A DNA stretch of 64,000 bases from Holophaga foetida DSM 6591 (GTDB lineage Bacteria > Acidobacteriota > Holophagae > Holophagales > Holophagaceae), in contig NZ_KI912268.1 of assembly GCF_000242615.2 (NCBI RefSeq), positions 2,013,477-2,077,476 on the forward strand, read 5' to 3'. A program made the position numbers and the translations under genes. The notes under the pieces are model-generated. The model saw only the letters and a program-made list of their open reading frames with translations, did no database searches and was not told where the DNA came from. Below, in pieces: positions 50,312 to 61,075 of the stretch (positions are counted from its first letter, which is position 1; every line of letters begins with the position of its first letter).

Positions 50312-52762
50312 TCAGGGAACGGGGGACAAGGTTTCCCTCGAACCGTCTTCCGTGAAGGCAGGGACGAGCCCGTCGGGCCCAGCCTCGAAGAATACCCGAC
50401 CCGAGGGCACAGTGTCCTGGGCCACCATCAGCTCGGCCAGGGGGTCTTCGACGGCCTTCTGAATGGCCCGACGCAGAGGGCGGGCGCCGTAGGAGCGGTC
50501 CCGGGAGGTGGTTTTGACGATCCAATCCACGGCGGCGTCGGATAGATCCACTTCAAGACGGTGCTGCTTGAGGGTCTGGTTCAGGTCGTAGACCAGCAAA
50601 CGGACGATCTTGTGGAGTTCAGCGTCGCCAAGGCGGTTGAAGACCACGATCTCATCGATGCGGTTCAGGAACTCCGGTGGGAAGGTGCGCTTGAGCACCT
50701 TCATGGCATCCCCCGCCTTGGCGTCAAGGCGCTGTTCCTGCTCCACGAAACCCAGGGCCTTGTCCGTCAGGAGCTCTCGGCTGCCCACATTACTCGTCAT
50801 GATGATGATGGTGTTCTTGAAGTCCACCTGGTTCCCGAAGGCATCCGTGGCGATGCCATCGTCAAAGATCTGGAGCAGGATGTTGATGAGGTCCGGGTGG
50901 GCCTTCTCGACTTCATCGAAAAGAAGCACGCAATAGGGGTTGCGACGAACCCGATCCGTCAGCAGGCCCCCTTCCTCATAGCCCACATACCCCGGAGGGG
51001 CCCCGAGAAGTTTCGAAACTTCGTGCTTTTCCATGAACTCCGACATGTCGAAGCGGTGCATCTTCTTGGGGTCGCCGAAGAGGAAGGTCGCCAGGGTCTT
51101 GGCCAGTTCCGTCTTACCCACGCCGGTGGGCCCCAGGAAGAGGAAGGATCCCATGGGACGGTTGGGGTTCTTCAGGCCGGTGCGGGCCCGGCGGACGGCC
51201 CGGCTGACGGCGCTGACCGCTGGCTCCTGGCCGATGACCCGCTCGTTGAGGCGGGTCTCCATCTGGACCAGGTTCTGCTTCTCCTCATTCTTGAGGGCCT
51301 TCACGGGGATGCCGGTCCATGAGGCCACCACATCTTCGATGTCCTGCTCGCCCACCTCGGCGAAGCGCTCGTAATCCTCGTCCGTCAACTCCTTCTGGCC
51401 GCCCTGGAGCTGCTCCCGGAGTTGGATCTCCTTCTGACGCAAGAGCACAGCCCGCTCAAAGTCACGGTTCAGCACCGCCTCGTTCATCTCATTGATGACC
51501 CGGTGCAGTTCCTCCTCGACCCGGGGAGCATCTCCCCCGCTGGCCCCCACCCTTAGCTTGACCCGAGCCCCAGCCTCATCCAGGAGGTCGATGGCCTTGT
51601 CAGGCAGGAAACGGTCCGTGATGTAACGATTGGCCAAGTATACGGAGGCCCGCAGCGTGGCCGGGGTGTAGCGAACCCGGTGGAAGAGCTCATAGCGGCT
51701 CCGGATGCCCTCGAGGATGCGGAGGCTCTCCTCCTCATCCGGCGGATTGACGGTTACCGGCTGGAAGCGGCGCACCAGGGAGCGGTCCTTGTCGATGTAC
51801 TTGGCGAACTCCTTGTGAGTGGTGGCTCCGATGCACTGGATCTCGCCCCGGCTGAGGGCTGGCTTGAGGATGTTGGCAGCGTCGAGGCTGCCCTCGGCGG
51901 CCCCGGTGCCGATGATGCTGTGAACTTCATCAATGAAGAGAACCACGCTGGGATCCTTGGAAGCCTCGGCAATGATCGCCTTGAGCCGTTCCTCGAACTG
52001 GCCGCGGTACTTGGTCCCAGCCACCACCAGGGAGAGGTCCAGTGCATAGATCCGCTTCTCCTGGAGCCCCGGAGGCACCTTGCCCTCATAGATCTTCTGG
52101 GCCAGTCCCTCAACGATGGCGGTCTTGCCGACCCCCGCCTCTCCCAGGAGGATGGGGTTGTTCTTGCGGCGCCTGGAGAGGATCTGGATGATCCGCTCCA
52201 CCTCGGTATCCCGCCCGATGAGGTTGTCGAAGATCCCCCGCTCGGCCATCTCGGAAAGGTTGCGGGCGAATTCGGCGAGAAGGGGGTGCTCCTTTTTCTT
52301 CTTTGCGATCTTCTCTTCCTTGGTGGATTCCAGGAGGATCTCCTTGGCGGCGAGGATATCGGCCCCGGCCTCACGGAGCAGGCGCCCAGCGAGGCTCTCC
52401 TCCTCTTTGAGCATCCCCAGCAGGAGATGTTCGGCCCCCACATGCTTGTGATTGAGCTTGGCACTCTCCTGGGTGGCGTGCTGGAGGATCCGTTTCACCT
52501 CCTCCTCCATGGGAATATCAATGGAGGTGCTGCTGGGTACCACCTTACGATCCCTCGGCGTGAGGGCGCCGATGAGGCGGTCCCTCAGCTGGTTGGTCTG
52601 CACCCCCATGCGCTCCAGGAGCTGGGTGGAGGTCTTCTCGGCCTCCCGCAGCAGGCCAAGCAGGAGATGCCCACTCTGGATGCTCTCCGCTCCGAACTGA
52701 CTCGCCTCGTAGCGGGCGAAAAACATGACACGTCGGGCCTTTTCAGTGAATTTCTCGAACAC
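50312..52762 (-). CDS. clpC: ATP-dependent Clp protease ATP-binding subunit ClpC
   Basis: The 816-residue AAA+ unfoldase feeds ClpP. It has two N-terminal Clp repeats (QSGHLLLGLLREAEK and VGAEHLLLGMLKEE), the first ATPase with GEAGVGKTAIVEGLA, a UVR-like middle domain (LLRQKEIQLREQL) and the second ATPase with GPTGVGKTELAKTLA. The ClpP-contact loop region is not clearly readable. The GTG start has GGGGG upstream. It is the first gene of the clpC-bamA-skp run. Confidence 0.95.
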   Translation of the reverse strand: MFEKFTEKARRVMFFARYEASQFGAESIQSGHLLLGLLREAEKTSTQLLERMGVQTNQLRDRLIGALTPRDRKVVPSSTSIDIPMEEEVKRILQHATQESAKLNHKHVGAEHLLLGMLKEEESLAGRLLREAGADILAAKEILLESTKEEKIAKKKKEHPLLAEFARNLSEMAERGIFDNLIGRDTEVERIIQILSRRRKNNPILLGEAGVGKTAIVEGLAQKIYEGKVPPGLQEKRIYALDLSLVVAGTKYRGQFEERLKAIIAEASKDPSVVLFIDEVHSIIGTGAAEGSLDAANILKPALSRGEIQCIGATTHKEFAKYIDKDRSLVRRFQPVTVNPPDEEESLRILEGIRSRYELFHRVRYTPATLRASVYLANRYITDRFLPDKAIDLLDEAGARVKLRVGASGGDAPRVEEELHRVINEMNEAVLNRDFERAVLLRQKEIQLREQLQGGQKELTDEDYERFAEVGEQDIEDVVASWTGIPVKALKNEEKQNLVQMETRLNERVIGQEPAVSAVSRAVRRARTGLKNPNRPMGSFLFLGPTGVGKTELAKTLATFLFGDPKKMHRFDMSEFMEKHEVSKLLGAPPGYVGYEEGGLLTDRVRRNPYCVLLFDEVEKAHPDLINILLQIFDDGIATDAFGNQVDFKNTIIIMTSNVGSRELLTDKALGFVEQEQRLDAKAGDAMKVLKRTFPPEFLNRIDEIVVFNRLGDAELHKIVRLLVYDLNQTLKQHRLEVDLSDAAVDWIVKTTSRDRSYGARPLRRAIQKAVEDPLAELMVAQDTVPSGRVFFEAGPDGLVPAFTEDGSRETLSPVP

Positions 52763-52926
52763 GATTCCCCCTTGGGGCCAAGCAGGATCATTGAAGTCGC
52801 GGGTTGAGCAAACCGGTGTGAGTCAAGGGTAACCCTAACATTGATGGTTGTCCCGCCTACCTTTGGATGATTCAACCTGGGAAGCTAAGCCACCTCGCGG
52901 TAATCTAATCGCTTAGGAGTTCTGCC

Positions 52927-54240
52927 ATGAGGGATGTTCCACCCAATCTAGCCATCCTGGGCCTTCAGTGGGGTGACGAGGGGAAAGGCAAGCTTGTCGA
53001 TCTCCTCAGTGCCCGGTACCAGAACGTCGTCCGCTTCCAGGGAGGCAACAACGCAGGCCACACCGTCGTGGTCAACGGCCAGAGCATCGCCCTCCACCAG
53101 GTGCCCAGCGGCGCCCTCCACCCGAGCTGCTTCCTGCTGGTGGGGTCCGGTGTGGTCCTCAACCTCGAGGTCTTCCGCGAGGAGCTGAACCGCTTGGCGG
53201 AACGGGGCTTCGACCTCTCCAAGCGTCTGCTGCTCTCCGACAAGGCTCATGTCATCCTGCCCCACCACATCGCCCTGGATCGCTGGCGCGAAGGTGGAGC
53301 TGGCAAAGTGAAGATCGGCACCACGGGTCGGGGCATCGGTCCTGCCTACGAAATGAAGGTGGCCCGCATGGGGGTGCGCCTGGGGGATCTCCTCCGCCCT
53401 GAAACCCTCAAGGACATCGTCCGCACCGGGTACGAGGAAGTGCGCCTCCGCCTGGGGGATGAAGCCAAGGATCTGCCCTCCCTTGACGCCATCGTGGCCG
53501 ATGTGCTGCGCTGGGCTGATCCCCTCCTGCCCTTCATCGGCGATACCCAGACCTACCTCATGGACGCGTGGAAGAAGGGCCAGTCCATCCTGTTCGAGGG
53601 GGCCCAGGCCACCCTCCTGGATATCGACCACGGCACCTACCCCTTCGTCACCAGCTCCAACTGCAGCCTTGGCGGCCTCTTCACCGGCACCGGACTGCCC
53701 CCCAAGGCCCTCAGCAAGATCCTGGGCGTGGCCAAGGCCTACACGACCCGCGTGGGCGAAGGCCCGATGGTTTCCGAGCTGCACGATGCCGTCGGGGATC
53801 GCATCCGTGAAGCCGGTCGCGAGTTCGGCACCACCACTGGCCGTCCTCGCCGCTGCGGCTGGTTCGACGCCCCCATCACCCGCCACGCCTGCCTCACCAA
53901 CGGTGTGGATGGCCTGGGCCTCATGAAGCTGGATGTCCTCGATGGCTTCGAGCAGGTAGGCCTGGTGACGGGCTACCGGGATGGCGAAGGCCGGGTTTCC
54001 AACAAGCTCCCCGCCTGCGCTGCCGAATGGGACACCCTCAAGGCCGAGATCAAGTACTTCCCCGGATGGGAGAAGCCCACCCGTGGCGCCACCCGCCTGG
54101 AACAGCTTCCCAAGGAGGCCCGAGTCTACCTGGATGCCCTGGTGGAGTCCGTGGAAACCCCCATTGCCTACCTGAGCACTGGCCCCGATCGCAGCGAGGG
54201 CCTACTCTACACCACGACCTTCCTGGAAGGCATGCTGTAA
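52927..54240 (+). CDS. purA: adenylosuccinate synthetase
   Basis: PurA makes adenylosuccinate from IMP, aspartate and GTP. The 437-residue enzyme has the P-loop-like GLQWGDEGKGKLVDLL, QGGNNAGHTVV, GTTGRGIGPAY and TTGRPRRCGWFD. TAGGAG lies before the ATG. A strong terminator follows immediately. Confidence 0.98.
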   Translation: MRDVPPNLAILGLQWGDEGKGKLVDLLSARYQNVVRFQGGNNAGHTVVVNGQSIALHQVPSGALHPSCFLLVGSGVVLNLEVFREELNRLAERGFDLSKRLLLSDKAHVILPHHIALDRWREGGAGKVKIGTTGRGIGPAYEMKVARMGVRLGDLLRPETLKDIVRTGYEEVRLRLGDEAKDLPSLDAIVADVLRWADPLLPFIGDTQTYLMDAWKKGQSILFEGAQATLLDIDHGTYPFVTSSNCSLGGLFTGTGLPPKALSKILGVAKAYTTRVGEGPMVSELHDAVGDRIREAGREFGTTTGRPRRCGWFDAPITRHACLTNGVDGLGLMKLDVLDGFEQVGLVTGYRDGEGRVSNKLPACAAEWDTLKAEIKYFPGWEKPTRGATRLEQLPKEARVYLDALVESVETPIAYLSTGPDRSEGLLYTTTFLEGML

Positions 54241-54276
54241 AAAGAACGGGGTTCCCAAGGGAACCCCGTTCTTTTT
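54239..54276 (+). terminator. intrinsic terminator after purA
   Basis: A 17-bp stem (AAAAAGAACGGGGTTCC paired with GGAACCCCGTTCTTTTT) overlaps the end of the purA stop codon and has A/T runs on both sides. Confidence 0.9.
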
Positions 54277-54293
54277 AGGTATTTCAACCCTTT

Positions 54294-54327
54294 AAAAAAC
54301 AAGCGCCCCGAAGGGCGCTTGTTTTTT
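54294..54327 (-). terminator. intrinsic terminator of the ribosomal superoperon
   Basis: The stem AAAAAACAAGCGCCC paired with GGGCGCTTGTTTTTT has a CGAA loop and lies four bases after the rplQ stop. It faces the purA terminator, giving each convergent operon its own terminator. Confidence 0.9.
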
Positions 54328-54331
54328 GAGC

Positions 54332-54718
54332 CTATTCGGCTTCCTTGACCTCGGGCAGGGTGTAGTCCACCAGCTCGATGATCGCCATATCGGCGGCGTC
54401 GCCGAGACGGTGACCGAGCTTGAGGATACGGGTGTACCCACCGGGACGCTCGTTGAAGCGGGCGCGGAACTCATCGGCGAAGAGCTTCTGAACGATGCTC
54501 TTGTTGCCGAGGCGGGCCATCGCCAGACGGCGGTTGGCCACAGAGTCGGTCTTGGCGAGGGTGATGAAGGGCTCCACGAACTTGCGGAGCTCCTTGGCCT
54601 TCACGAGGGTCGTCTCGATCCGCTCAGAGGTGAGCAGGGCCGTGGCGAGGTTCTTCATGAGGGCTTTGCGCTGGTTCGTGGTACGGCCCAGGCGCTTGCC
54701 GGCAACATTGTGACGCAT
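54332..54718 (-). CDS. rplQ: 50S ribosomal protein L17
   Basis: The 128-residue protein has the typical start [20 protein letters not shown] and the [17 protein letters not shown] segment. It is the last gene of the spc/alpha superoperon. Confidence 0.97.
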   Translation of the reverse strand: MRHNVAGKRLGRTTNQRKALMKNLATALLTSERIETTLVKAKELRKFVEPFITLAKTDSVANRRLAMARLGNKSIVQKLFADEFRARFNERPGGYTRILKLGHRLGDAADMAIIELVDYTLPEVKEAE

Positions 54719-54727
54719 GGGTGCTCC

Positions 54728-55699
54728 TTAGACTTCTTGTTCGATGCGCATGCCGAGAGAGAGTCCGATGCGAGCGAGCTCGTCCTTGATCTCCTGGAGG
54801 GACTTCTTCCCGAAGTTCTTGGTCTTCATCAGCTCGGCCTCGGTCCGCTGCACCAGCTCGCCAATATTCGTAATATTGGCGTTGCGCAGGCAGTTGTTGG
54901 CACGAACGGAGAGTTCCAGTTCCTCGACGGACTTGGAAAGCATGCTGTTGACGTTTTCACTGGTCAGTACGGCCACGCCGGCTTCGACTTCAACGGTGTC
55001 CTCGTCCTGACGGGCGAAGATCATGAAGTGCTCCCGGATGATGAGCGCAGCATCGCTCACGGCATCCTTGGGATCCACGGTTCCGTTGGTCCAGACCTGG
55101 AGGGTCAGCTTCTCATAATCCGTGCTGTGTCCCACACGGGCGGGTTCAACGGTGTAGTTGACCCGCACGATGGGGCTGTGGTTGGAATCGAGAGGGATGA
55201 AGCCCAGGCCCAGGCGCTCGTCCAGATTGCGGTCCGCGGTCAAAAAGCCACGGCCCTGGCTCACCTGGATCTCCATCTCAAGCTCACCATCCTCGCCCAG
55301 GGTGGCGATGTGGACATTGGGGTCCACAACTTCCACGTTCTGGTTGGTCTGGATGGACCCGGAGGTCACCACGCCTTCGCCCTTGTGGCTGATCGTGACG
55401 ATCTGGGGCTGGGAGGAGTGGAGCTTGAAGGGAATCTGCTTGAGGTTCAGAAGGATATGGGTGATATCCTCCCAGACCCCAGGCAGAGCGGTGAATTCGT
55501 GCTGGACGCCCTTGATACGGACGTTGGTGACCGCGGCCCCCTGGATGCTGCTGAGGAGCACTCGGCGCAGGGAATGGCCAACGGTAGTGGCAAATCCCCG
55601 TTCGAAAGGGTAGGCCACAAACTCGCCATACCCTGCGGTCTTGGTCGCGGCGTTAACTTCCGCCAGACGCGGCCTTTGGAAATCGCTGAGGTTCAGCAT
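54728..55699 (-). CDS. rpoA: RNA polymerase subunit alpha
   Basis: The 323-residue protein has the N-terminal dimerisation domain ([20 protein letters not shown]) and the C-terminal DNA- and activator-binding domain ([20 protein letters not shown]). It lies between rpsD and rplQ. Confidence 0.98.
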   Translation of the reverse strand: MLNLSDFQRPRLAEVNAATKTAGYGEFVAYPFERGFATTVGHSLRRVLLSSIQGAAVTNVRIKGVQHEFTALPGVWEDITHILLNLKQIPFKLHSSQPQIVTISHKGEGVVTSGSIQTNQNVEVVDPNVHIATLGEDGELEMEIQVSQGRGFLTADRNLDERLGLGFIPLDSNHSPIVRVNYTVEPARVGHSTDYEKLTLQVWTNGTVDPKDAVSDAALIIREHFMIFARQDEDTVEVEAGVAVLTSENVNSMLSKSVEELELSVRANNCLRNANITNIGELVQRTEAELMKTKNFGKKSLQEIKDELARIGLSLGMRIEQEV

Positions 55700-55709
55700 C
55701 CCTGTCCCC

Positions 55710-56342
55710 TTACTTGCTATAGAGTTCCACGATCAACTGCTCGTTGATATCGAGAGGCACATCTTCGCGGGTGGGGGCGGCGATGACTTGCCCCTTGAAG
55801 GCAGCGGCGTCGAGCGTGAGCCACTTGGGGATACCGCGGCCAGCCGCAGTTTCCACAGAGGACTTGACGAAATCATTGGCCTTGGAGCGCTCAGAAAGCT
55901 CAACGCTCTGTCCGGCCTTGGTCTGGTAGCTGGGGATGTCCACCCGCTTGCCGTTCACCAGGATGTGGCCATGCATGACCATCTGGCGGGCGGCGGCACG
56001 GCTGGCGGCGAAGCCCAGACGGTAGACCACGTTGTCCAAACGCTGCTCCAGGAAGGCAAGCAGGTTGTGGCCAGTCTGGCCCTTCTTGCTCTCAGCCTTC
56101 TCGAAGTAGAGACGGAACTGCTTCTCGAGCACACCATAGATGCGCTTGACCTTCTGCTTCTCGCGGAGCTGAAGGGAGTAGCCCGTGGGCTTCTTGGTCT
56201 TGCCAGCGCCGTGCTGGCCGGGAATCTTGCCTTTGCGGGTCTCGAAGGAGCACTTTTCCTTGAAGCAGCGTTCGCCCTTCAAGTAGAGCTTCATACCCTC
56301 GCGACGGCAGAGGCGGCATACGGCGTCAGAATAACGAGCCAT
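55710..56342 (-). CDS. rpsD: 30S ribosomal protein S4
   Basis: The 210-residue protein starts [20 protein letters not shown], keeps cysteines in the N-terminal zinc-type region and has the S4 domain [21 protein letters not shown]4 often regulates this operon by binding its mRNA. Confidence 0.97.
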   Translation of the reverse strand: MARYSDAVCRLCRREGMKLYLKGERCFKEKCSFETRKGKIPGQHGAGKTKKPTGYSLQLREKQKVKRIYGVLEKQFRLYFEKAESKKGQTGHNLLAFLEQRLDNVVYRLGFAASRAAARQMVMHGHILVNGKRVDIPSYQTKAGQSVELSERSKANDFVKSSVETAAGRGIPKWLTLDAAAFKGQVIAAPTREDVPLDINEQLIVELYSK

Positions 56343-56355
56343 TCTCTATCCTCTC

Positions 56356-56763
56356 TTAGACACGCCGCCGCTTGGGGGGACGGCAACCGTTGTGGGGAAT
56401 GGGGGTGACGTCGCGGATGCTGGTCACCGAAATGCCTGCTGCGTTCAGGGCGCGGATGGCGGACTCGCGTCCGGCTCCGGGACCCTTCACACGGACGTCA
56501 ACAGAGCGGACGCCGTGCTCCTTGGCAGCCTCAGCAGCGATACCAGAGGCGATCTGGGCGGCGAAGGGCGTGCCCTTGCGCGTGCCGCGGAAGTTCTGGT
56601 TGCCGCTGGAAGCCCAGCAGAGCATGTTCCCCATCGGGTCGGAGATGGAGATGATGGTGTTGTTGAAGGACGCCTGGATGTGAGCGACCCCATGCGGGAC
56701 GTTCTTCTTTTCTTTCTTCTTGACCACCTTCTTACCGGCGGTCTTGGACTGGGTCTTTGCCAT
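56356..56763 (-). CDS. rpsK: 30S ribosomal protein S11
   Basis: The 135-residue protein has a Lys-rich N-terminus, [19 protein letters not shown], and the C-terminal [18 protein letters not shown]. Confidence 0.97.
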   Translation of the reverse strand: MAKTQSKTAGKKVVKKKEKKNVPHGVAHIQASFNNTIISISDPMGNMLCWASSGNQNFRGTRKGTPFAAQIASGIAAEAAKEHGVRSVDVRVKGPGAGRESAIRALNAAGISVTSIRDVTPIPHNGCRPPKRRRV

Positions 56764-56780
56764 ATCAGTTCCTCAAAACC

Positions 56781-57149
56781 TTACTTCTTTTTGCCGGCGA
56801 CGGTCTTCCGCTTACCCTTCCGGGTGCGGGAGTTCGTGTGCGTGCGCTGACCGCGGACAGGGAGCCCCTTACGGTGGCGGATGCCACGGTAGCAGCCGAT
56901 GTCCATCAGACGCTTGATGTCCAGACTGATGTTCTTGCGGAGGTCACCCTCTACCGTCTCTTCAGTGGAAATTACCTTTCGAATACGGCCAATCTCGTCT
57001 TCCGTGAGGTCGCGAACTTTGGTGGCGTATTCGACCTTTGCCCGGTCGAGAATGCTATGGGCTTTGGCGCGGCCAACCCCATAGATATAGGTCAGCGCGA
57101 TTTCAACGCGCTTCTGGACCGGCAGATCGATTCCAGCGATACGTGCCAT
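56781..57149 (-). CDS. rpsM: 30S ribosomal protein S13
   Basis: The 122-residue protein starts [20 protein letters not shown] and has [19 protein letters not shown] near the C-terminus. Confidence 0.97.
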   Translation of the reverse strand: MARIAGIDLPVQKRVEIALTYIYGVGRAKAHSILDRAKVEYATKVRDLTEDEIGRIRKVISTEETVEGDLRKNISLDIKRLMDIGCYRGIRHRKGLPVRGQRTHTNSRTRKGKRKTVAGKKK

Positions 57150-57158
57150 GCCGTCTCC

Positions 57159-57275
57159 TTAGCCTTGACGCTGCTTGTGCTTGGGGTTCTTTTTGCAGAT
57201 GACCCGGACGATGCCTTCACGCCGAACCACCTTGCAGTGCTCGCACAGCTTCTTAATAGAGGGCCGTACTTTCAT
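57159..57275 (-). CDS. rpmJ: 50S ribosomal protein L36
   Basis: The frame codes for 38 residues ([20 protein letters not shown] at the start). The zinc ligands C11, C14, C27 and H33 are present, so this is the zinc-binding form. It lies between infA and rpsM, its usual place. Confidence 0.96.
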   Translation of the reverse strand: MKVRPSIKKLCEHCKVVRREGIVRVICKKNPKHKQRQG

Positions 57276-57293
57276 GGTTTACCTCTCGGTTGC

Positions 57294-57512
57294 TTACTTG
57301 AATCGGTAGATGATGCGGCCCCGGGAGAGATCGTAGGGGGTTACCTCTACGAGAACCCGGTCACCCGGCAGGATGCGAATGAAGTTCTTCCGCATCTTCC
57401 CACTGATGTGGGCCAGCACCTGGTGCTTGTTCTCAAGCTCGACACGGAAGACCGCGTTGGGCAAGGACTCTACCACTGTGGCTTCGAGCTCAATGGCTTC
57501 TTCTTTGCTCAA
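57294..57512 (-). CDS. infA: translation initiation factor IF-1
   Basis: The 72-residue OB-fold protein has [20 protein letters not shown] and ends [12 protein letters not shown]. Its start overlaps the adk stop by four bases. No map gene lies between adk and infA. Confidence 0.97.
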   Translation of the reverse strand: MSKEEAIELEATVVESLPNAVFRVELENKHQVLAHISGKMRKNFIRILPGDRVLVEVTPYDLSRGRIIYRFK

Positions 57513-58162
57513 GCGTTCTCCTGATAAAGCTCGACTACGGCTTCAAAGACTTCTTCCGGCTTGCTGCGGCCATCCACCCGCCGGTAGTTCGCCATTCCTC
57601 GGTAGTAGGCCTGCAGGGGCTTGAAGGTCGCGTTGAACGCTTCCATCCGGCTCCGGAAGGCTTCAGAGGTGTCGTCGGCACGGTGCTTCAGCGGACTTCC
57701 GCACAGATCGCAGACATTCTCTGCCCGAGGGGGCTTGTTTTCAAGGTGATAGATAGCGCCACATGCGTTGTTGCTGCAGCTGCGCCGCCCAACCACCCGA
57801 GCCTCCAGGAACTCTTCGGGGACCTCAATGTCAGCCACCAACCCCATTTCAATCTTCTGCGCCGAGAGGAAAGCCGCGAGCGCTTCAGCCTGTTGGAGGG
57901 TTCGTGGGTAGCCATCGAACAACACAGCACCTGTTTCGTCCTGCAGCCGCGCAAAGACCAAACCGTTAACCGTGTCGTCGTCCACGAGTTTTCCTGCAGC
58001 CATGATGGCCTTGGCCCGAAGGCCAATCTCCGTTCCTTTCGAAACGGCATCTCTCAGAATATCACCCGTTGATAGGTGACTCAAAGCAAATTTTTCGACC
58101 AACTGTTTGGCTTGCGTGCCCTTCCCGCTTCCGGGAGGGCCGAGGAGGATATGAACCTTCAT
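57509..58162 (-). CDS. adk: adenylate kinase
   Basis: The 217-residue enzyme interconverts AMP, ATP and ADP. The P-loop is [15 protein letters not shown], followed by [11 protein letters not shown] and the LID domain. The LID has four cysteines (CSNNAC and CDLC), so it is the zinc type, with a slightly wider first pair. It overlaps secY by four bases. Confidence 0.97.
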   Translation of the reverse strand: MKVHILLGPPGSGKGTQAKQLVEKFALSHLSTGDILRDAVSKGTEIGLRAKAIMAAGKLVDDDTVNGLVFARLQDETGAVLFDGYPRTLQQAEALAAFLSAQKIEMGLVADIEVPEEFLEARVVGRRSCSNNACGAIYHLENKPPRAENVCDLCGSPLKHRADDTSEAFRSRMEAFNATFKPLQAYYRGMANYRRVDGRSKPEEVFEAVVELYQENA

Positions 58163-59505
58163 TTTGTCCTGGCTCCTGCGCGGGCCAAACGACCGCCACG
58201 GACGCGCCCCTGTTCGAGGAATCCGTCGTAGTGACGCATGACCTGATAGCTCTCAAGTTGCGAAACAGTATCCATGGCCACGCCCACCACGATCAAAAGG
58301 GAGGTCCCTCCGAAGTAGAAGTTGAGGCCAGGCATGCTGTTTGTTATCACCAGCGGGACGATGGAGATCAGGGCCAAGTAGACGGCTCCGGCGAAGGTGA
58401 GCTTCGAGAGGATGCCATCCATATAGACGCTGGTTTCCTTTCCGGGGCGGATGCCCGGGATGTACCCGCCAGATCGCTTCATGTTCTCTGCGGTTTCATC
58501 CGGGTTGAACACGATGCTGGTATAGAAGAATGCAAAGAAGATCACCACGCCCACGAAAACCGGAGTGTAGATCCAGAAGTGGGCGCTCGGATTGAGGAAG
58601 CTCGAAGCCTTGGCCAGCCATTCCCACCGCGTGAACTGACCGATGGTGGCCGGGAAGAAGATGACCGAGCTGGCGAAGATCACGGGCATGACGCCTGCGG
58701 TATTCACCTTGAGAGGCATGTATGAACTGCGCTGACTGGCCATCCGGGAGGAATCCGAACGCCGGGCGTAGTGGATGGGGATGCGCCGATAGGCACTCTC
58801 CACCAAGACGACGGCGATCAGCACCACCACCATGGCAGCAGCCAGGAGGATGAAAACGCCAGGAGGCGCCACATTCCCCTTGTTCATGACCGAATCACGG
58901 AACATGGCCCCCAGAGTGGTGGCCCCTTTGGGTAGACCCGCGACGATACCAGCGAAAATGAGCAGCGATATGCCGTTGCCCAGCCCGCGATCCGTGATCT
59001 GCTCACCGATCCACATCACAAAGATCGTTCCGGTGGCCAAGGTCCAGGCACACAGGAGCTTGAACCCCAGACCAGGGTTGGCCACGACATCCGTGCCCAT
59101 GCCCTGGGCCAGGGAAGCGATACCGAAGCCCTGCACGAAGGCGAGGCCGACGGTCAGGTACCGGGTCCACTGATTGACTTTCTGGCGTCCGGCTTCGCCT
59201 TCCTTCTTCTGAAGGTTCTCGATGCTCGGCACCACAGCCCCCAACAACTGGAGCACGATGCTCGCAGTGATGTAGGGCGTGATGCCTAGAGCGAACACAG
59301 AGAACTTCTTGAAGGCGCCTCCGGAGAACAAATCCACCACATTCAGAAGGTCACCGGCTTTCCCGATGTTCTTGGCCAGGGCCTCAGCATTGACGCCGGG
59401 GACCGAGACATGAACCCCGAGACGGTAGACCAGCAGCAGCACCAGCGTGAAGAGCAGGCGCTTGCGCAGTTCAGGGTTGGAGAATAGCTGCCGAAGTCGT
59501 TCCAT
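58159..59505 (-). CDS. secY: protein translocase subunit SecY
   Basis: The 448-residue protein has ten transmembrane helices. Typical segments are FALGITPYITASIVLQLL, YARRSDSSR and GGYIPGIRPGKET. It forms the Sec channel with SecE and SecG. Confidence 0.98.
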   Translation of the reverse strand: MERLRQLFSNPELRKRLLFTLVLLLVYRLGVHVSVPGVNAEALAKNIGKAGDLLNVVDLFSGGAFKKFSVFALGITPYITASIVLQLLGAVVPSIENLQKKEGEAGRQKVNQWTRYLTVGLAFVQGFGIASLAQGMGTDVVANPGLGFKLLCAWTLATGTIFVMWIGEQITDRGLGNGISLLIFAGIVAGLPKGATTLGAMFRDSVMNKGNVAPPGVFILLAAAMVVVLIAVVLVESAYRRIPIHYARRSDSSRMASQRSSYMPLKVNTAGVMPVIFASSVIFFPATIGQFTRWEWLAKASSFLNPSAHFWIYTPVFVGVVIFFAFFYTSIVFNPDETAENMKRSGGYIPGIRPGKETSVYMDGILSKLTFAGAVYLALISIVPLVITNSMPGLNFYFGGTSLLIVVGVAMDTVSQLESYQVMRHYDGFLEQGRVRGGRLARAGARTK

Positions 59506-59516
59506 TCAGGGAAGCC

Positions 59517-59978
59517 CTATTCAGCCTGCTTGGCGCAGGGCTCCTGGATGGTGCCGCCGATGGCGGCGATGGCCTCGCGGGCCCCCTTGGTGATGCGGTC
59601 GGCAACGACGGTGACCTTGGTGGTCAGTTCGCCGGAGGCCAGCACCACGATCCGCTCGATCTTGGAACCGATAAGCTTCTTGTCCCGGAGGGACTCAAGG
59701 CACACGGTCTCGCCTTCGGCGAAGTTGTTGGAGATGACGGTGAGGCCGATCTCCGCGGTGACGGGGGCAAAGATATTGGTGAAACCGCGCTTGGGGAGAC
59801 GGCGATGCAGGGGCATCTGGCCACCCTCGAAGCCACGCTTGGCGGAATAACCACGGCGGGACTTCTGGCCCTTCTCACCGCGGGTCGCGGTCTTGCCCAT
59901 GCCGGAGCCCTTGCCCCGGCCAACGCGCTTGCGCACCTTGACGGCGCCCTCAGCGGGCTTGAGTTCATTCAGCTTCAT
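59517..59978 (-). CDS. rplO: 50S ribosomal protein L15
   Basis: The 153-residue protein starts MKLNELKPAEGAVKVRKRVG and has the Gly/Arg/Lys-rich GRGKGSGMGKTATRGEKGQK stretch. Confidence 0.97.
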   Translation of the reverse strand: MKLNELKPAEGAVKVRKRVGRGKGSGMGKTATRGEKGQKSRRGYSAKRGFEGGQMPLHRRLPKRGFTNIFAPVTAEIGLTVISNNFAEGETVCLESLRDKKLIGSKIERIVVLASGELTTKVTVVADRITKGAREAIAAIGGTIQEPCAKQAE

Positions 59979-59981
59979 GGC

Positions 59982-60179
59982 TTACCCCTTCACCTTGACG
60001 TCAACCAGGTAAGGCATGAGCTTGACCATGCCATGCACATTGGGCGTGTACTCGCATTCGCGGGTGTCGCCCACCTTCTTGAGCGCCAAGGTCTGCACGA
60101 AGGCCTTGTGCTTGGGCACAGTGCAGATCGTGGAGCGCTTGAGGGTCAGGATGACCTGCTTTCCGATGAGATTAGACAT
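59982..60179 (-). CDS. rpmD: 50S ribosomal protein L30
   Basis: The 65-residue protein starts SNLIGKQVILTLKRSTICTV. The ATG at 60179 has GGAGG upstream, inside the end of rpsE. Confidence 0.94.
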   Translation of the reverse strand: MSNLIGKQVILTLKRSTICTVPKHKAFVQTLALKKVGDTRECEYTPNVHGMVKLMPYLVDVKVKG

Positions 60180-60180
60180 C

Positions 60181-60693
60181 TTAGGCCTCCGCCTGATCCA
60201 GGCCACGGTTGGTGAAGACCGTGTAGGGATCCATGAGGTCCTGGAACCCGGCGAACGTAGCGCGAACCACGTTGTGGGGGTTGGAGGAACCGAGGCTCTT
60301 GGTGAGCACGTTGTTGATGCCGACCGCTTCCATGATGGCGCGGACAGTGGCGCCAGCGATGATACCGGTGCCTTCAGGAGCGGGCTTGAGCATGACGGAG
60401 CCAGCTCCGAAACGCCCGGTGACAGGATGGGGAATCGTGCCGTTGGGGGTCACGGGAACCTTCATCATGTTGCGCTTGGCGCTCTCGATGCCCTTCTTGA
60501 TGGCGGAGGGCACTTCGAGGGCCTTGCCCAGACCGAAGCCCACCTTGCCGTTGCCGTCTCCCACCACCACGAGGGCGGAGAAGGAGAAGTTCTTGCCACC
60601 CTTCACCACCTTGGTGACGCGGCCGACATAGATGACCTGGTCCTTGAATTCGCCCTGTGCGGAATCCTGTGAGTTTCTATTTTCGATAGCCAT
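60181..60693 (-). CDS. rpsE: 30S ribosomal protein S5
   Basis: The 170-residue protein has the RNA-binding domain [20 protein letters not shown] and the C-terminal [20 protein letters not shown]. Confidence 0.97.
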   Translation of the reverse strand: MAIENRNSQDSAQGEFKDQVIYVGRVTKVVKGGKNFSFSALVVVGDGNGKVGFGLGKALEVPSAIKKGIESAKRNMMKVPVTPNGTIPHPVTGRFGAGSVMLKPAPEGTGIIAGATVRAIMEAVGINNVLTKSLGSSNPHNVVRATFAGFQDLMDPYTVFTNRGLDQAEA

Positions 60694-60703
60694 GAGCCCC
60701 TCC

Positions 60704-61066
60704 CTAGAACTGGAGCCCGGCTTCGCGGGCGCTGTCAGCCAGCGCTTTCACGCGGCCGTGGTAGACGTAACCGTTGCGATCGAAGACCACAGCCTTGATA
60801 CCCTGCTCGATGAGACGGGCGGCGATGCGGGCTCCGACAACCTTGGCGGCTTCGATGTTGGCTCCGTTCTGGATGGTTCCGCGGATCTCCTTCTCGAGAC
60901 TGGAAGCGGAGGCGAGGGTGATTCCCTTGGAATCGTCCACCACCTGCACATAAATGCGCTTCAGGCTCTTGAAGATGGTCATGCGGGGACGCTCGGTCGT
61001 GCCCGAGATGCGCCCACGGATACGGGTCTTGGTCTTCTGACGGCGAAGTTTGAGGTCGTTGGACAT
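60704..61066 (-). CDS. rplR: 50S ribosomal protein L18
   Basis: The 120-residue 5S-rRNA-binding protein has [20 protein letters not shown] and the C-terminal [20 protein letters not shown]. Confidence 0.97.
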   Translation of the reverse strand: MSNDLKLRRQKTKTRIRGRISGTTERPRMTIFKSLKRIYVQVVDDSKGITLASASSLEKEIRGTIQNGANIEAAKVVGARIAARLIEQGIKAVVFDRNGYVYHGRVKALADSAREAGLQF

Positions 61067-61075
61067 GTTTTCCCC